Below are positions 39,412-48,287 of a stretch of 64,000 nucleotides of DNA, piece by piece (position 1 is the stretch's first letter; each line of letters starts with the position of its first letter). Below the pieces are notes generated by a model that made no database searches, had not been told where the DNA came from, and saw nothing but the letters and a program-made list of their open reading frames with translations. This DNA comes from Fibrobacter succinogenes (GTDB taxonomy: Bacteria; Fibrobacterota; Fibrobacteria; Fibrobacterales; Fibrobacteraceae), in contig CACVQR010000005.1 in assembly GCA_902756345.1 (NCBI GenBank), positions 1 to 64,000 of the forward strand, written 5' to 3'. Made by a program: the position numbers and the translations under genes.

Positions 39412-39463
39412 TTTTGCTTAAAACCGAACGGACTGTAAATCGTTCTGGATTCCCCGTAGTCTA

Positions 39464-39498
39464 TTTGGAGCGGTTTTTTGAGCGCTTTTCGGCTACTT
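39464..39498 (+). promoter_or_regulatory. TTTGGAGCGGTT variant promoter of feoAB
   Basis: TTTGGAG starts at 39464 and CTACTT lies at 39493-39498, the same distance as in the other four promoters. The right half of the motif is diverged (CGGTT instead of TAGAA). Only 7 bases separate CTACTT from the feoA ATG, suggesting a leaderless message. Confidence 0.6.
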
Positions 39499-39505
39499 TT
39501 GGCGC

Positions 39506-39757
39506 ATGAAAAATGCTGATTTTGTTGACCGATTGAGTCTCGCCGAAATGGGCGAGAATCGTTGCGGAACTGTCGCCCAGATCGAGGGCGATTCCCGCTT
39601 TATTTCAAGAATTGTTTCCATCGGGCTTACGCCGGGTTCCGCCTTTACGCTTCTCAAGAATGACGGGCGCTCGCCGGTGCTCGTTTTTTGCCGCGATACG
39701 GTTATCGCTGTCAATCACAAGGAATGTTCACAGATTTTTGTCAAGGTGGAATCGTAA
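39506..39757 (+). CDS. feoA: FeoA, ferrous-iron uptake accessory protein
   Basis: An 83-aa SH3-like protein with LSLAEMGENRCGTVAQIEG, RRI-like SRIVSIGLTPGSAFTLL and ALRxTEA-replaced ending FCRDTVIAVNHKEC. It matches FeoA in length and layout and is followed 2 bases later by feoB. It helps or regulates the FeoB transporter. No ribosome site precedes the ATG. Confidence 0.88.
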   Translation: MKNADFVDRLSLAEMGENRCGTVAQIEGDSRFISRIVSIGLTPGSAFTLLKNDGRSPVLVFCRDTVIAVNHKECSQIFVKVES

Positions 39758-39759
39758 AA

Positions 39760-41808
39760 ATGAGCGAAATCAAGACTATTGCCTTGCTCGGGCAACCCAA
39801 TTCCGGTAAATCGACGCTTTTTAACAACTTAACGGGACTTCACCAGCGCGTGGGCAACTGGCCCGGTAAAACGGTGGAACAGGCCGAGGGTGAATTTGTT
39901 TTTGATGGTACGACATATAAAGTAATTGACCTTCCGGGCAGTTATGGACTTTCGGCGAACTCCGAAGAAGAAGTCGTCACACGCGACTACATTCAGAGCG
40001 GCAAGGCGGACCTCGTGTGCATCCTGGTAGATGCGTCGCAGCTGGAACGCAGCCTTTACATGCTGGCGGATTTTGTGGGCATTCGCATGCCTGTGATGCT
40101 GGTGCTCAACATGATGGATGTGGCCGAAGCGGCGGGCAAGAAGATTGACGTGGCTGCGATTGAAAAGCGCCTCGGCGTTCCGGTGCTTGGCTTCAGTGCG
40201 GCCGAAACGGAACGTTATCCGGAATTTTTCAAGAAGATGGTTTCGGCTATCAAGACGCCCGTTTGCCTGGATAGCGGGAGCCTGCGCGAGGAACTCGTTG
40301 GCGGGGGAGAGCTTGCTGAAAAAACGGATAGTCTCATTAGCCGCATCGAAGCGGCTTTAGGCGATTTTGAATACGGCGTGTGCGAAAAAATCTGGATTGT
40401 GGAAAAACTCCTCGAAAAAGACAAACTCATTTGCGATGTGGTGAATGAAATGCTCCCGTTCGCTAGGAAGAATGCGATTGATGCAATCCTCGATAGCGAC
40501 GAGGGGCGTGACGGTGGTATTCTTACTGGTGAAGCCAAGTATCGCTGGGTTTCAAAGATTGTGCGTGAATCGGCAACGCCCAAGTCCATCGAGAAAGTCT
40601 TTAGCAAGTGGGACCGCATCGCAACGCACCATATCAAGGGCAAGTTCTTTGCTTTCGGCATCATGGTTGTATCGCTGATTGCATGTATGATTCTCGCTTT
40701 CCCGGGCATGGGAATCGGCTTTGGAATGCAGCCTGTATTGCAGTCGCTCGTAGAACGTGTTGGCGGCGCACTTGGCGTCTGGCCTGTGGTGATTTCGTTC
40801 ATCAATCTGGTGCTCGTCGGTGGAACTTGCATCACGATTTGTATGACGAGTTTCATTTTCTCCATCATTTTCGTATTCCGCATTCTCGAAGAAATCGGCT
40901 ACATGGCGCGTTTCTCGTATGCGTTCGACAACTGGCTTTCGCGCCTCGGTTTGCAGGGTAAGGCGATTATGCCGCTGTTCTCCGGAATTGGATGCACTGC
41001 GGGTGCAGTTTGCGGCACGCGCGTACTCGATACCCGCGGGCAACGCCTGCTTGCGCTCGTTCTGTTGTGGGCGATTCCGTGCGGGAGCAAGGTGGCTGTG
41101 GTGCTGTTCCTGGCGTCGACTTTCTTCGGGTCGGCCGCACCGCTGTTCGGTATCGGCTACGTGGCGCTGATTTTTGCAAGCTTCTACCTGTCTTCGCGCC
41201 TGTTCGGCAAAAAACTTGTCCCGCAGAATGAACGCGTGGGCATGATTATGGAACTCCCGCCGTATCACAAGCCGCACTGGAAGATGATTGCTGCGATGGT
41301 CGGGCGCAGCACCTGGGGCATTTTCAAGAAGGCCTTGAAGATGATCCTGATGGTGGCGGCTCTTTTCTGGGCGCTCTCTTACGCAAGCGACGGGAATGTG
41401 GAAAATACACTCCTGTACAAGATTGGCAATGCGATTGAGCCCGTGACGATGTTCTTCGGTATGCGCTGGGAGCTGTTCGTCTCTTATCTGGGCGGCATGT
41501 TCAGCAAGGAAGCTTCGCTTGGCATCATGAGTACGCTCTTCAACCACACCGGCGAGGCGTTCTCGCTCGTGACCCGCGTGGCGGCAAGTGAAAACCTGGG
41601 CGAGGTTCTTGCAAGTACCATCACCAAGCCCGAAGCGCTCGCATTCCTGTTTGCATCGATGTTCAATGTTCCCTGCGTGCTGGCGATGGGCACCACCTAC
41701 CGCGAGGCGGGCTCGTTCAAGTGGCTAGCCACCATCATGGGCTACTACTTGGCACTTTCTTTGGGGCTCGCCTTTATCGGCTACCACATCGGATTGCTGA
41801 TTTTCTAA
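39760..41808 (+). CDS. feoB: FeoB, ferrous-iron transporter
   Basis: The start at 39760 gives MSEIKTIALLGQPNSGKSTL (G1 loop), then NWPGKTVEQ (G2), DLPGSYGL (G3), NMMD (G4) and a membrane part with two gate domains. The gates read FSGIGCTAGAVCGTR and WAIPCGSKVAVV. The key cysteines are kept, but the surrounding residues differ from the usual GCAVPGIMATR and CSARLPV text, so this is a divergent branch. It imports Fe(II), driven or gated by the GTPase domain. It is coupled to feoA. Confidence 0.9.
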   Translation: MSEIKTIALLGQPNSGKSTLFNNLTGLHQRVGNWPGKTVEQAEGEFVFDGTTYKVIDLPGSYGLSANSEEEVVTRDYIQSGKADLVCILVDASQLERSLYMLADFVGIRMPVMLVLNMMDVAEAAGKKIDVAAIEKRLGVPVLGFSAAETERYPEFFKKMVSAIKTPVCLDSGSLREELVGGGELAEKTDSLISRIEAALGDFEYGVCEKIWIVEKLLEKDKLICDVVNEMLPFARKNAIDAILDSDEGRDGGILTGEAKYRWVSKIVRESATPKSIEKVFSKWDRIATHHIKGKFFAFGIMVVSLIACMILAFPGMGIGFGMQPVLQSLVERVGGALGVWPVVISFINLVLVGGTCITICMTSFIFSIIFVFRILEEIGYMARFSYAFDNWLSRLGLQGKAIMPLFSGIGCTAGAVCGTRVLDTRGQRLLALVLLWAIPCGSKVAVVLFLASTFFGSAAPLFGIGYVALIFASFYLSSRLFGKKLVPQNERVGMIMELPPYHKPHWKMIAAMVGRSTWGIFKKALKMILMVAALFWALSYASDGNVENTLLYKIGNAIEPVTMFFGMRWELFVSYLGGMFSKEASLGIMSTLFNHTGEAFSLVTRVAASENLGEVLASTITKPEALAFLFASMFNVPCVLAMGTTYREAGSFKWLATIMGYYLALSLGLAFIGYHIGLLIF

Positions 41809-41816
41809 CGGAAAAA

Positions 41817-42605
41817 TTATAGCGCGCTGTCGAGCACCATCATGAGCGTGAAGCCTACGGCAAAAAGGATGGTGCCTGCATCAAAATGCTCTCCTTCGCT
41901 GACTTCGGGGAGCATTTCTTCGATTACGACATAAATCATGGCGCCCGCCGCAAGCGAGAGCAGATAGGGCATGAACGGCGAGAGCGCCTCAGCCGCAAGC
42001 AGCGTGATTAAGGCCCCTACGGGTTCTACGGCTCCGGAGAGCGCTCCCAAGGCGAAAGCCTTTTTGCGGGAAGCCCCTTCGGCACGGAGCGGGAGCGAAA
42101 CCACCGCCCCTTCAGGGAAATTTTGAATCGCAATGCCTATGGCAAGCGCAAACGCACCCGAAAGCGTGATGGCCACGTTCCCCGAAAGCCAGCCTGCGAA
42201 AACGATACCGACAGCCATGCCCTCGGGCAAGTTGTGCAATGTTACCGCCAGCGTAAGCATGGTCGTGCGCTTGAGTTTTGCCTTGGGGCCTTCTGGCGTG
42301 GCGCTACCCAGATGCAAGTGTGGCGTTATTTTGTCTAAAATGTACAGGAACAGAATGCCTGCCCAGAATCCGACCGTCGCCGGGATGAAAGCGAGTTTGC
42401 CCATCGATTCGCTCGCGCTGATTGCAGGCAAAAGCAGGCTCCAGACGGATGCCGCCACCATGACTCCCGCCGCAAACGACAAAAGTCCGCGCTTGAGGTT
42501 TTGCCCCATCTGCTTCTTCATAAAAAATACGCAGGCGGCTCCAAGAACCGTCCCTAAAAACGGGATGGCAAGACCTTGGGCAATTTGTAATATGGGCTCG
42601 TTCAT
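41817..42605 (-). CDS. ZIP-family metal transporter
   Basis: The 262-aa protein has eight predicted helices and the ZIP metal motifs TLHNLPEGMAVG (helix 4) and IAIQNFPEGAVVSLPL (helix 5), with EEMLPE near the end. A short loop HLHLGS may bind metal. It imports zinc or iron into the cytosol. It follows the second RND permease by 15 bases and is probably part of its operon, hence under the TTTGGAGTAGAA promoter. Confidence 0.88.
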   Translation of the reverse strand: MNEPILQIAQGLAIPFLGTVLGAACVFFMKKQMGQNLKRGLLSFAAGVMVAASVWSLLLPAISASESMGKLAFIPATVGFWAGILFLYILDKITPHLHLGSATPEGPKAKLKRTTMLTLAVTLHNLPEGMAVGIVFAGWLSGNVAITLSGAFALAIGIAIQNFPEGAVVSLPLRAEGASRKKAFALGALSGAVEPVGALITLLAAEALSPFMPYLLSLAAGAMIYVVIEEMLPEVSEGEHFDAGTILFAVGFTLMMVLDSAL

Positions 42606-42620
42606 GCCATAAAGATAGTA

Positions 42621-44969
42621 TTAACCTTTTCCGTATGGTTTTGTAAGGTACACGAGCGCCGTGGTGAGCGTGTAGTCGGCAAGGAGTGCGGCACCGAGGC
42701 CCACGATGGAGAGCAAACCCACGTTGTGGAGGGCCCCCATGGGGCTGAAAATGAACACGAAGAACATCGCGCAAAGGATGAAAGTGGTCATGCCCATGGT
42801 CTTTCCGATTTCGCGGTAAGAGAGCAGTAACGCGTGCCTGTAACTACCCGTGCGTTCAAAGCCGTATTTGATGTGGTTGTTCATGTGGATGGTATCGTCG
42901 ACGGCGATGCCCAAAATCATTGGCATCACGATCATCGTAATCATGTCGAGCGGCATGCCCGAATAGCCCATGACGCCGCCTATCAGGAGAACCGGCGCTA
43001 CGTTTGGAATCATCCCGATAAGGCCCGCCTTGATGCTTCCGAACGCAAGAATCATCATGATGGCGATAATCACGAATGAACCGCCGAAGGAGCGCAGAAG
43101 TCCGCCGACCAGTTTGCCGTTCATTTCGGCGTAGTTCACAACTTCGCCCACCACGGAGACTTTTGCGTCGGGGAAAATGCGGGCGGCATAGGCGTTTGCC
43201 GAATCCAGGTCTTCTACGATTTTGTTGGCATCGTAGCCGGCGAGTTCTATGTGAATGAAGGTTGTCTTGTATTCTTCGTCCATGCGTTCAAAGAGCGCGT
43301 CGGGGTCCGAGATTTCGTACAGGAACAGCAGTTGCGTGAGCATGTCCTGCGCGTCGGGAATCTTGTAATACTCGATGCTGTCGGCGTTCAGCGTGCGATT
43401 CATCTCTTTCACGAGGCGCGTCACCGATTGCACGCGCGGCTTGTCGCCCGAAATTTTCGTGAGCTGGAGCGTTCCGAGTTTTTGTTCAAGTTGCTCGATG
43501 CGCTTCATATTGGCGGGATCCTTGAGCGCATCCGCGTCATCGAATTCCACCATCACGTTAAAGTCGTAAAGGCTTCCGAGTTTTCCGCTGAGCATGTCCT
43601 TGAGCCGCACCACGAAGGGAATCTTTTCGCCCATAGTTTCGGTGTAGTCCATATTCACGTCGATACGCATCATGCCTGGAACTTGCAACAGCATAATTGC
43701 GGCCGAAATCACTGCGACAATAACGCTGTGCCTGCACACCTTGCGCCCGAAGAATTCAAAGAGAATGTCCGCCTTGGTGGCCCCTGCGGACTTTACCTGC
43801 GTCGGGTCGGGTTCTGCGTTCTTGCCGAAGCTCATGAGAATCGGAATCAAGATGATGACATACAGATAAACCATCGTGACGATGCCCGCTGAAATCCCGC
43901 CAATCCAGCGGATAGGGCGAATGCCTGCGAACAGGAACGAAATCAGCGATGCGACCGTGGTAATGACGGTAAAGAGGATGGGCCAGCCCGTCTCTTCGAC
44001 GGCGTAAATCACGGATTCGCGGCGGTTGCCCGTGCGCCTAAAGTGCATGCGGAATGAATTGATGTAGTGAATGGAATAGCCCACCGAAAGTGCCATGCCT
44101 AAAAGCACCGGGAGCGCGACCATGCTCTCGTCGCCGACAACGCCGAGCCACGCATTAATGCCGAGTACCGAAGCGATGCCGCCGACTGTTGCAATCGCGG
44201 GCACCACCACGCCACGCAACGACCTTACAAACAAGATAAGGCATACAAGCATCACCAGGAACCCGAAACCGATACGCATGGCGCATTCTCGCGAGATGAC
44301 TTCGTTTTCTTCCATCTCGGTGTAGCTCATGCCCGTCGGGAGCATCTCGAACTTGTCGCTTTTGAATTCGTCGGAATAGATGACGTTGCGAGCAAAAGGC
44401 GCGATACTGTCCTTGCCAAAATTGACGCCGCCTTCGTATGATTTCAGCGCGAGAATAATCCAGGTTTCTTTCGCGTCGTCAGAAACGATGTTGTTCACGA
44501 GCGATTCGCGAGAAAGAATTAGCCGTTTTTTCGCTTCCAGTTCCTGCGGGTCAGTGGGAACGCCGCCCTCGAAGGGATTGATGACTTCAAAACCTTCGTC
44601 ATTTGCGACCGGAATCGACAAATTGTGCGTCAGTGAAACCACACGGTCGGCATACGGGACCTCGTTTTCGAGCCTGCGCGAAAGCCTGTCGATTGCCTGC
44701 AACACCTCTGGCGCAAAAACGTCGTCGGCGCGGACCATCACCATGTAGCCGTCGTCGCTACCGAATTTTTCGTTGAAGTGCGCCTGATCAATTTTCACCT
44801 TATCCCAGTCGTCAAACCATTCCTCTTCGCTGCTCGTCATCTGCAATTGCGGGAGCCCGAGGCACGCCAAAAAAGTCACAATTGCCGTTACCAGCAGAAT
44901 CAACCAGCGAAACTTCACCTGAAAACGCCCTAATCGGGCAAAAACCTTGTTGACACGAGAAACTTGCAT
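42621..44969 (-). CDS. Second RND-family (MMPL-type) permease
   Basis: The 782-aa protein is a paralogue of the permease at 36972-39347, with the same two-repeat layout and MIVMPMILGIAVDDTIHMNNH as the relay motif. The first loop (TSSEEEWFDDWDKVKIDQAHF) differs, so its cargo may differ. It is followed by a ZIP transporter and preceded by the shared promoter element, which ties it to the same control as FeoAB and TonB. Confidence 0.87.
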   Translation of the reverse strand: MQVSRVNKVFARLGRFQVKFRWLILLVTAIVTFLACLGLPQLQMTSSEEEWFDDWDKVKIDQAHFNEKFGSDDGYMVMVRADDVFAPEVLQAIDRLSRRLENEVPYADRVVSLTHNLSIPVANDEGFEVINPFEGGVPTDPQELEAKKRLILSRESLVNNIVSDDAKETWIILALKSYEGGVNFGKDSIAPFARNVIYSDEFKSDKFEMLPTGMSYTEMEENEVISRECAMRIGFGFLVMLVCLILFVRSLRGVVVPAIATVGGIASVLGINAWLGVVGDESMVALPVLLGMALSVGYSIHYINSFRMHFRRTGNRRESVIYAVEETGWPILFTVITTVASLISFLFAGIRPIRWIGGISAGIVTMVYLYVIILIPILMSFGKNAEPDPTQVKSAGATKADILFEFFGRKVCRHSVIVAVISAAIMLLQVPGMMRIDVNMDYTETMGEKIPFVVRLKDMLSGKLGSLYDFNVMVEFDDADALKDPANMKRIEQLEQKLGTLQLTKISGDKPRVQSVTRLVKEMNRTLNADSIEYYKIPDAQDMLTQLLFLYEISDPDALFERMDEEYKTTFIHIELAGYDANKIVEDLDSANAYAARIFPDAKVSVVGEVVNYAEMNGKLVGGLLRSFGGSFVIIAIMMILAFGSIKAGLIGMIPNVAPVLLIGGVMGYSGMPLDMITMIVMPMILGIAVDDTIHMNNHIKYGFERTGSYRHALLLSYREIGKTMGMTTFILCAMFFVFIFSPMGALHNVGLLSIVGLGAALLADYTLTTALVYLTKPYGKG

Positions 44970-44992
44970 AAAACCCTCAATTTTTGAGGGAA

Positions 44993-45030
44993 AAATAGAG
45001 CCATAGCGCTGTTTTTTCTACTCCAAACGG
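44993..45030 (-). promoter_or_regulatory. TTTGGAGTAGAA promoter of the RND2-ZIP operon
   Basis: On the minus strand CCGTTTGGAGTAGAA (45030-45016) is followed by CTATTT (44998-44993), with the same spacing as in the other copies. The ATG is 23 bases after the CTATTT box. Confidence 0.75.
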
Positions 45031-45054
45031 ACGGGCTCAAAAAATACGGCTCGT

Positions 45055-45921
45055 TTACCCTTTCTGCGGTAAGCGTTCCTCGTAATCGTCCAGGAACGAA
45101 TGCAGTTCGCCGCCGGCCTTGTAGCCGGGGAATGTCTCGATGCAGACGGAGTGCAGACTGTTGAAGATGCTCTTTTCGATGTTCGGGTTTTCGCGCTTGA
45201 GGCGCTTGATGAGCGCTTTGATTTCTTGACGCTTGCTACCGCCACCGCCGTTGTCACAGACGGTGCAACTTTCGGTAAAGCGGCAGGCGCACTGGATAAA
45301 CTGCAGCCCGTTGTAATTTTTCCAGTTGATAATGTCTTGCTCGTTGATGCAATACATAGGGCGGATGAGTTCCATGCCGCCGAAATTCAGGCTGTGGAGT
45401 TTGGGCATCATGCCCTGCAGTTGCGAGCCGTAGAACATCGCCATGACGGTGGTCTCGATGACGTCGGAGAGGTGGTGACCCAGCGCAATCTTGTTGCAGC
45501 CTAGGTCTTTTGCCTTGTGGTAGAGGTGGCCGCGGCGCATCTTGGCGCAAACGTAGCAGGGGGAACGTTCGGTGTTGTTTGCCACGTCGAAAATGTTCGT
45601 CTCGAAAACGGTGATGGGAATTTCCAGGAGCTTCGCGTTGCTTTCGATTTTCTGGCGGTTGATTTCGTTGTAACCGGGGTCCATCACCAGGTATTCCACG
45701 TCGAATTTCACGTCGCTGTGGCGGTGAAGCATCTGGATGAGCTTCGCCATGAGCATGGAATCCTTGCCGCCAGAGATGCAGACGGCGATTTTGTCGCCTT
45801 CTTCGATGAGCTTGTAGTTCTTGATGGCGGTAATGAACGGCGTCCAGAGCCTTTCGCGGTAAGTTTTCGAAATGCTCCGTTCTACGCTTTGGACAAATGA
45901 AAGTTCTCTTGCCATTTTCAT
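45055..45921 (-). CDS. ttcA: TtcA-type tRNA 2-thiocytidine synthetase
   Basis: The PP-loop is IAVCISGGKDSMLMAK, and the two CxxC-type motifs are PCYVCAKMRRG and FTESCTVCDN, in keeping with an iron-sulfur-cluster thiolase of the TtcA/TtuA group. TtcA thiolates cytidine 32 in tRNA. The GALGHH-type IALGHHLSDVIETTVMAM is also present. It directly follows a cysteine desulfurase gene, the likely sulfur donor. ATG 45921 after AAAAAGGT is preferred over upstream ATG 45945. ATG 45915 is also possible. Confidence 0.88.
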   Translation of the reverse strand: MKMARELSFVQSVERSISKTYRERLWTPFITAIKNYKLIEEGDKIAVCISGGKDSMLMAKLIQMLHRHSDVKFDVEYLVMDPGYNEINRQKIESNAKLLEIPITVFETNIFDVANNTERSPCYVCAKMRRGHLYHKAKDLGCNKIALGHHLSDVIETTVMAMFYGSQLQGMMPKLHSLNFGGMELIRPMYCINEQDIINWKNYNGLQFIQCACRFTESCTVCDNGGGGSKRQEIKALIKRLKRENPNIEKSIFNSLHSVCIETFPGYKAGGELHSFLDDYEERLPQKG

Positions 45922-45935
45922 TACCTTTTTTGCGT

Positions 45936-47057
45936 TTATTTGCAAAGTTCCTTGTAGCAGCTGTCGAATGCGGCCATGAATTCGTCGATTTCTTTTTCGG
46001 TGGTGAGGTGCGAAAGGCTTATGCGCCAGGAGTTCAAGGCGTTTTTGCGGTCGCGGCTGACGGCAAAAACGGCGCGGGAGGGGAGCGCATCTACGCTGCA
46101 GGCGGACTTGACCGACACGTAAATTCCTTTGTCCGAAAGAGCTTTCTGGAAAATGTTCCCGCGGACTCCCGCGACACTCAGGTTCAAAATGTGCGGAACA
46201 GCGTCTGCGGGGGAATTGATGCGGACTTTCGGATAGCCGCAGAGTTTTTCTTGCAAAATCTTTCGCAGCTCCTTGACGCGGGCAAATCGTTCTTCGAAAT
46301 GCTCCACGGCAAGTGACAGTGCCGTTTCGAGGGATGCGTCCAACGCGAGTGTCGGGGTGCCGCTGCGGTAAATGGTGGTGCTTGCTCCGCCGTAAATGAG
46401 CGGTTCCATGGCGATTCCGCTTTTCTTGTACAAAAGCCCGCTGCCCGAAAGCCCGTAGAACTTGTGCGCGCCGATGCTTGCCGTGTCTGCCAAATTCAGG
46501 TTTATAGGCGTTTTGCCGATGGCCTGCGTTGCATCCACGTGAAGGCTGCAGCTCGGTAACTCGCGGACAATATTACTGATGGATTCCAGCGGCTGCACCG
46601 TCCCGAGTTCGCTATCGACCGCGTTTACCGTCACGAGCACCGTATCTTTGCGGAGCAGGCTCTTCAAGTCTTCCAGGTCGATTTTCCCGTCGGTGCCGAT
46701 TTTTGCCATCTCGATTTCGTAGCCCGCTTCTTGCAGGGCCGTGAGCGTTGCGCTTACCGAAGAATGTTCCAGCGGGTTCGTGACGATGTGCTTGCCCACA
46801 TGGCGCTTGGCCTGGACGATGCCGCGGATGGCGGTATTGTTGCTTTCGCTGGCGCCCGAGGTGTAAATGATTTCGTCGGGGTTTACGCCCAAAAGTTTCG
46901 CGATGGAATCGGTCACCTGGGCGAGAAATGCTTTTGCGGCATGCCCTGCTTCGTGATTCGAATTGGCGTTGCCGATAAACCTGCGTTCAACTTCGCAGAA
47001 TCGTTGCAAGGCTTCTTCGCATGCCGGGGTATTTGCCGTGTAGTCGAAGTAGGACAT
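45936..47057 (-). CDS. Cysteine desulfurase (NifS/IscS-like)
   Basis: The start MSYFDYTANTPACEEAL at 47057 fits the family. PLP-fold features include HSSVSATL, HVDATQAIGK, the PLP lysine in GAHKFYGLSG, and the catalytic Cys in VKSACSVDALPSR. It releases sulfur from cysteine. The 14-base gap to ttcA points to a dedicated sulfur relay for tRNA thiolation. The hairpin upstream (47094-47122) separates it from the flavodoxin gene. Confidence 0.9.
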   Translation of the reverse strand: MSYFDYTANTPACEEALQRFCEVERRFIGNANSNHEAGHAAKAFLAQVTDSIAKLLGVNPDEIIYTSGASESNNTAIRGIVQAKRHVGKHIVTNPLEHSSVSATLTALQEAGYEIEMAKIGTDGKIDLEDLKSLLRKDTVLVTVNAVDSELGTVQPLESISNIVRELPSCSLHVDATQAIGKTPINLNLADTASIGAHKFYGLSGSGLLYKKSGIAMEPLIYGGASTTIYRSGTPTLALDASLETALSLAVEHFEERFARVKELRKILQEKLCGYPKVRINSPADAVPHILNLSVAGVRGNIFQKALSDKGIYVSVKSACSVDALPSRAVFAVSRDRKNALNSWRISLSHLTTEKEIDEFMAAFDSCYKELCK

Positions 47058-47093
47058 AACTACCAAAAAGATAGAAAAATGGGGAACGGCAAA

Positions 47094-47122
47094 GCCCCAA
47101 CGGAATGTTGTTCCGTCGGGGC
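47094..47122 (-). terminator. Hairpin after the flavodoxin gene
   Basis: GCCCCGACGGAA and TTCCGTTGGGGC pair over 12 positions with one G-U pair on the minus strand. It is followed by TTTGCCGTT, a weak U-run. It lies about 40 bases after the flavodoxin stop. Confidence 0.55.
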
Positions 47123-47161
47123 TGAAGCTAACCAAAACACTATAAAAAAGAAAATGTCATT

Positions 47162-47590
47162 TTAGGCGGTGGCGAGAGTCTTGCCGAGTTCCTGGCAAGC
47201 GGTCTTGCCGGCGTCATCGGGGGCGTTCTCGATGGCGAGCGGATCTGCCACAAGCACGAGCCCAGCGGCTTCGGCGTCGGCCTTCCACGGGTTCATCCAT
47301 TCGCCGCCACCCCAGCCGTAAGAGCCGAACAGGGCGACTTTCTTGCCGTTAAGAGCGGGCTTGACGGCTTCGTAGAAGGGCTGGAATTCGGAATCTTCGA
47401 GTTCCTCGGCGCCCATGGCGGGGCAACCCAAAGCATAGCGGGCATATTCAGCCAGCTGATTCTGAGAAAAATCCGAAACGCTGAACACGTCGGCTTCGGC
47501 ACCTGCTGCTTTGGCACCTTCGGCAACGTATTTTGCCATCATTTCGGTGTTTCCTGTTCCGCTCCAGTAGATTACTGCAATTTTTTCCAT
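47162..47590 (-). CDS. Flavodoxin
   Basis: A 142-aa protein with the FMN-phosphate loop VIYWSGTGNTEMMAKYV, the GCPAMGAEELED isoalloxazine loop and FGSYGWGGGEWM. Flavodoxins replace ferredoxin as electron carriers when iron is scarce. It is preceded by a DUF3793 gene 41 bases upstream and lies near siderophore-type genes, which suits iron-limited expression. The start follows CTAGGAGAATCACA. Confidence 0.92.
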   Translation of the reverse strand: MEKIAVIYWSGTGNTEMMAKYVAEGAKAAGAEADVFSVSDFSQNQLAEYARYALGCPAMGAEELEDSEFQPFYEAVKPALNGKKVALFGSYGWGGGEWMNPWKADAEAAGLVLVADPLAIENAPDDAGKTACQELGKTLATA

Positions 47591-47631
47591 TGTGATTCTC
47601 CTAGGTGATTTAAAGAGGTTAAGATTATGGG

Positions 47632-48198
47632 CTACGCTGCGTTTCGGACGGTCAGCATCGGCAGCGAGTAGCCTTTTTCAAATAGTTTGTTGAATACGTT
47701 GAAGCATTTGCGAAAGCAGGCGAATCGTTTTTCGCATTCGCTTACATCGCCGTAAACCTTCCAGTAGCCCGTATATTTGCTGTTTCTGCCGCCGTTGATA
47801 ATGAATCCTTTCACGTCTTCGAGGGGGTAGCCCAAGAAAAGACCGACTTCGTGCGGAAAGCAGTGGCATTTACGAATTCTTGTGGTCATGTAGGCGAGTG
47901 CGTGGTCGGTGTTAAAATCGACGTAGCCGTAGGCAGCCAGAAAATGGCGGATTTCCGGTTCGGCAATGAGCTTTTGCAGAGCGTCTTCGCGATAGACGTA
48001 AATAAAACTGCGACCGCAGCGTTCTGCAATAACGCGCACGCACACTCCGCGAGGGTTAAGTTCCTTGTTCCAGTGAGCGAGCTGCTTGCAGAGAGCATCG
48101 CTGGGTGAAGATTCCATGCAGAATAGGCTTCCGACCTTGAGCCCAGCGAGTGTTGGTGCGCATTGGCGAACGAGACGGTGATCTAAAAGACGGTTCAT
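47632..48198 (-). CDS. DUF3793 family protein
   Basis: The 188-aa protein has the DUF3793 layout (DHRLVRQCAPTLAGLKVGSLF, CHCFPHEVGLFLGYPLEDVKGFI, YWKVYGD). These proteins commonly sit beside flavodoxin genes in anaerobes. The function is unknown, and a link with iron limitation is a guess from context. A short element identical to one before the AraC gene lies upstream (48270-48286). Confidence 0.82.
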   Translation of the reverse strand: MNRLLDHRLVRQCAPTLAGLKVGSLFCMESSPSDALCKQLAHWNKELNPRGVCVRVIAERCGRSFIYVYREDALQKLIAEPEIRHFLAAYGYVDFNTDHALAYMTTRIRKCHCFPHEVGLFLGYPLEDVKGFIINGGRNSKYTGYWKVYGDVSECEKRFACFRKCFNVFNKLFEKGYSLPMLTVRNAA

Positions 48199-48251
48199 TT
48201 TATTGCAAGCTACAAATAAATTGTGAAGTTAGATTTCTCTAACAAATATAC

Positions 48252-48278
48252 AAAAAAGCCTTGGAGTTTGTCAAGGCT
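48252..48278 (-). terminator. Terminator of the ABC transporter operon
   Basis: On the minus strand AGCCTTG and CAAGGCT form a stem with an 8-base loop, followed by TTTTTT. It is 10 bases past the stop of the second ABC gene. It shares bases with the 48270-48286 element. Confidence 0.7.
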
Positions 48279-48286
48279 AATTTTGT
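48270..48286 (-). promoter_or_regulatory. Shared 17-bp element ACAAAATTAGCCTTGAC (copy 1)
   Basis: The same 17 bases occur at 52719-52735 before the AraC gene, in the same orientation relative to the downstream minus-strand gene. In this copy TTGACA and TATATT, 18 bases apart, could form a promoter for DUF3793-flavodoxin. Confidence 0.55.
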
Positions 48287-48287
48287 A

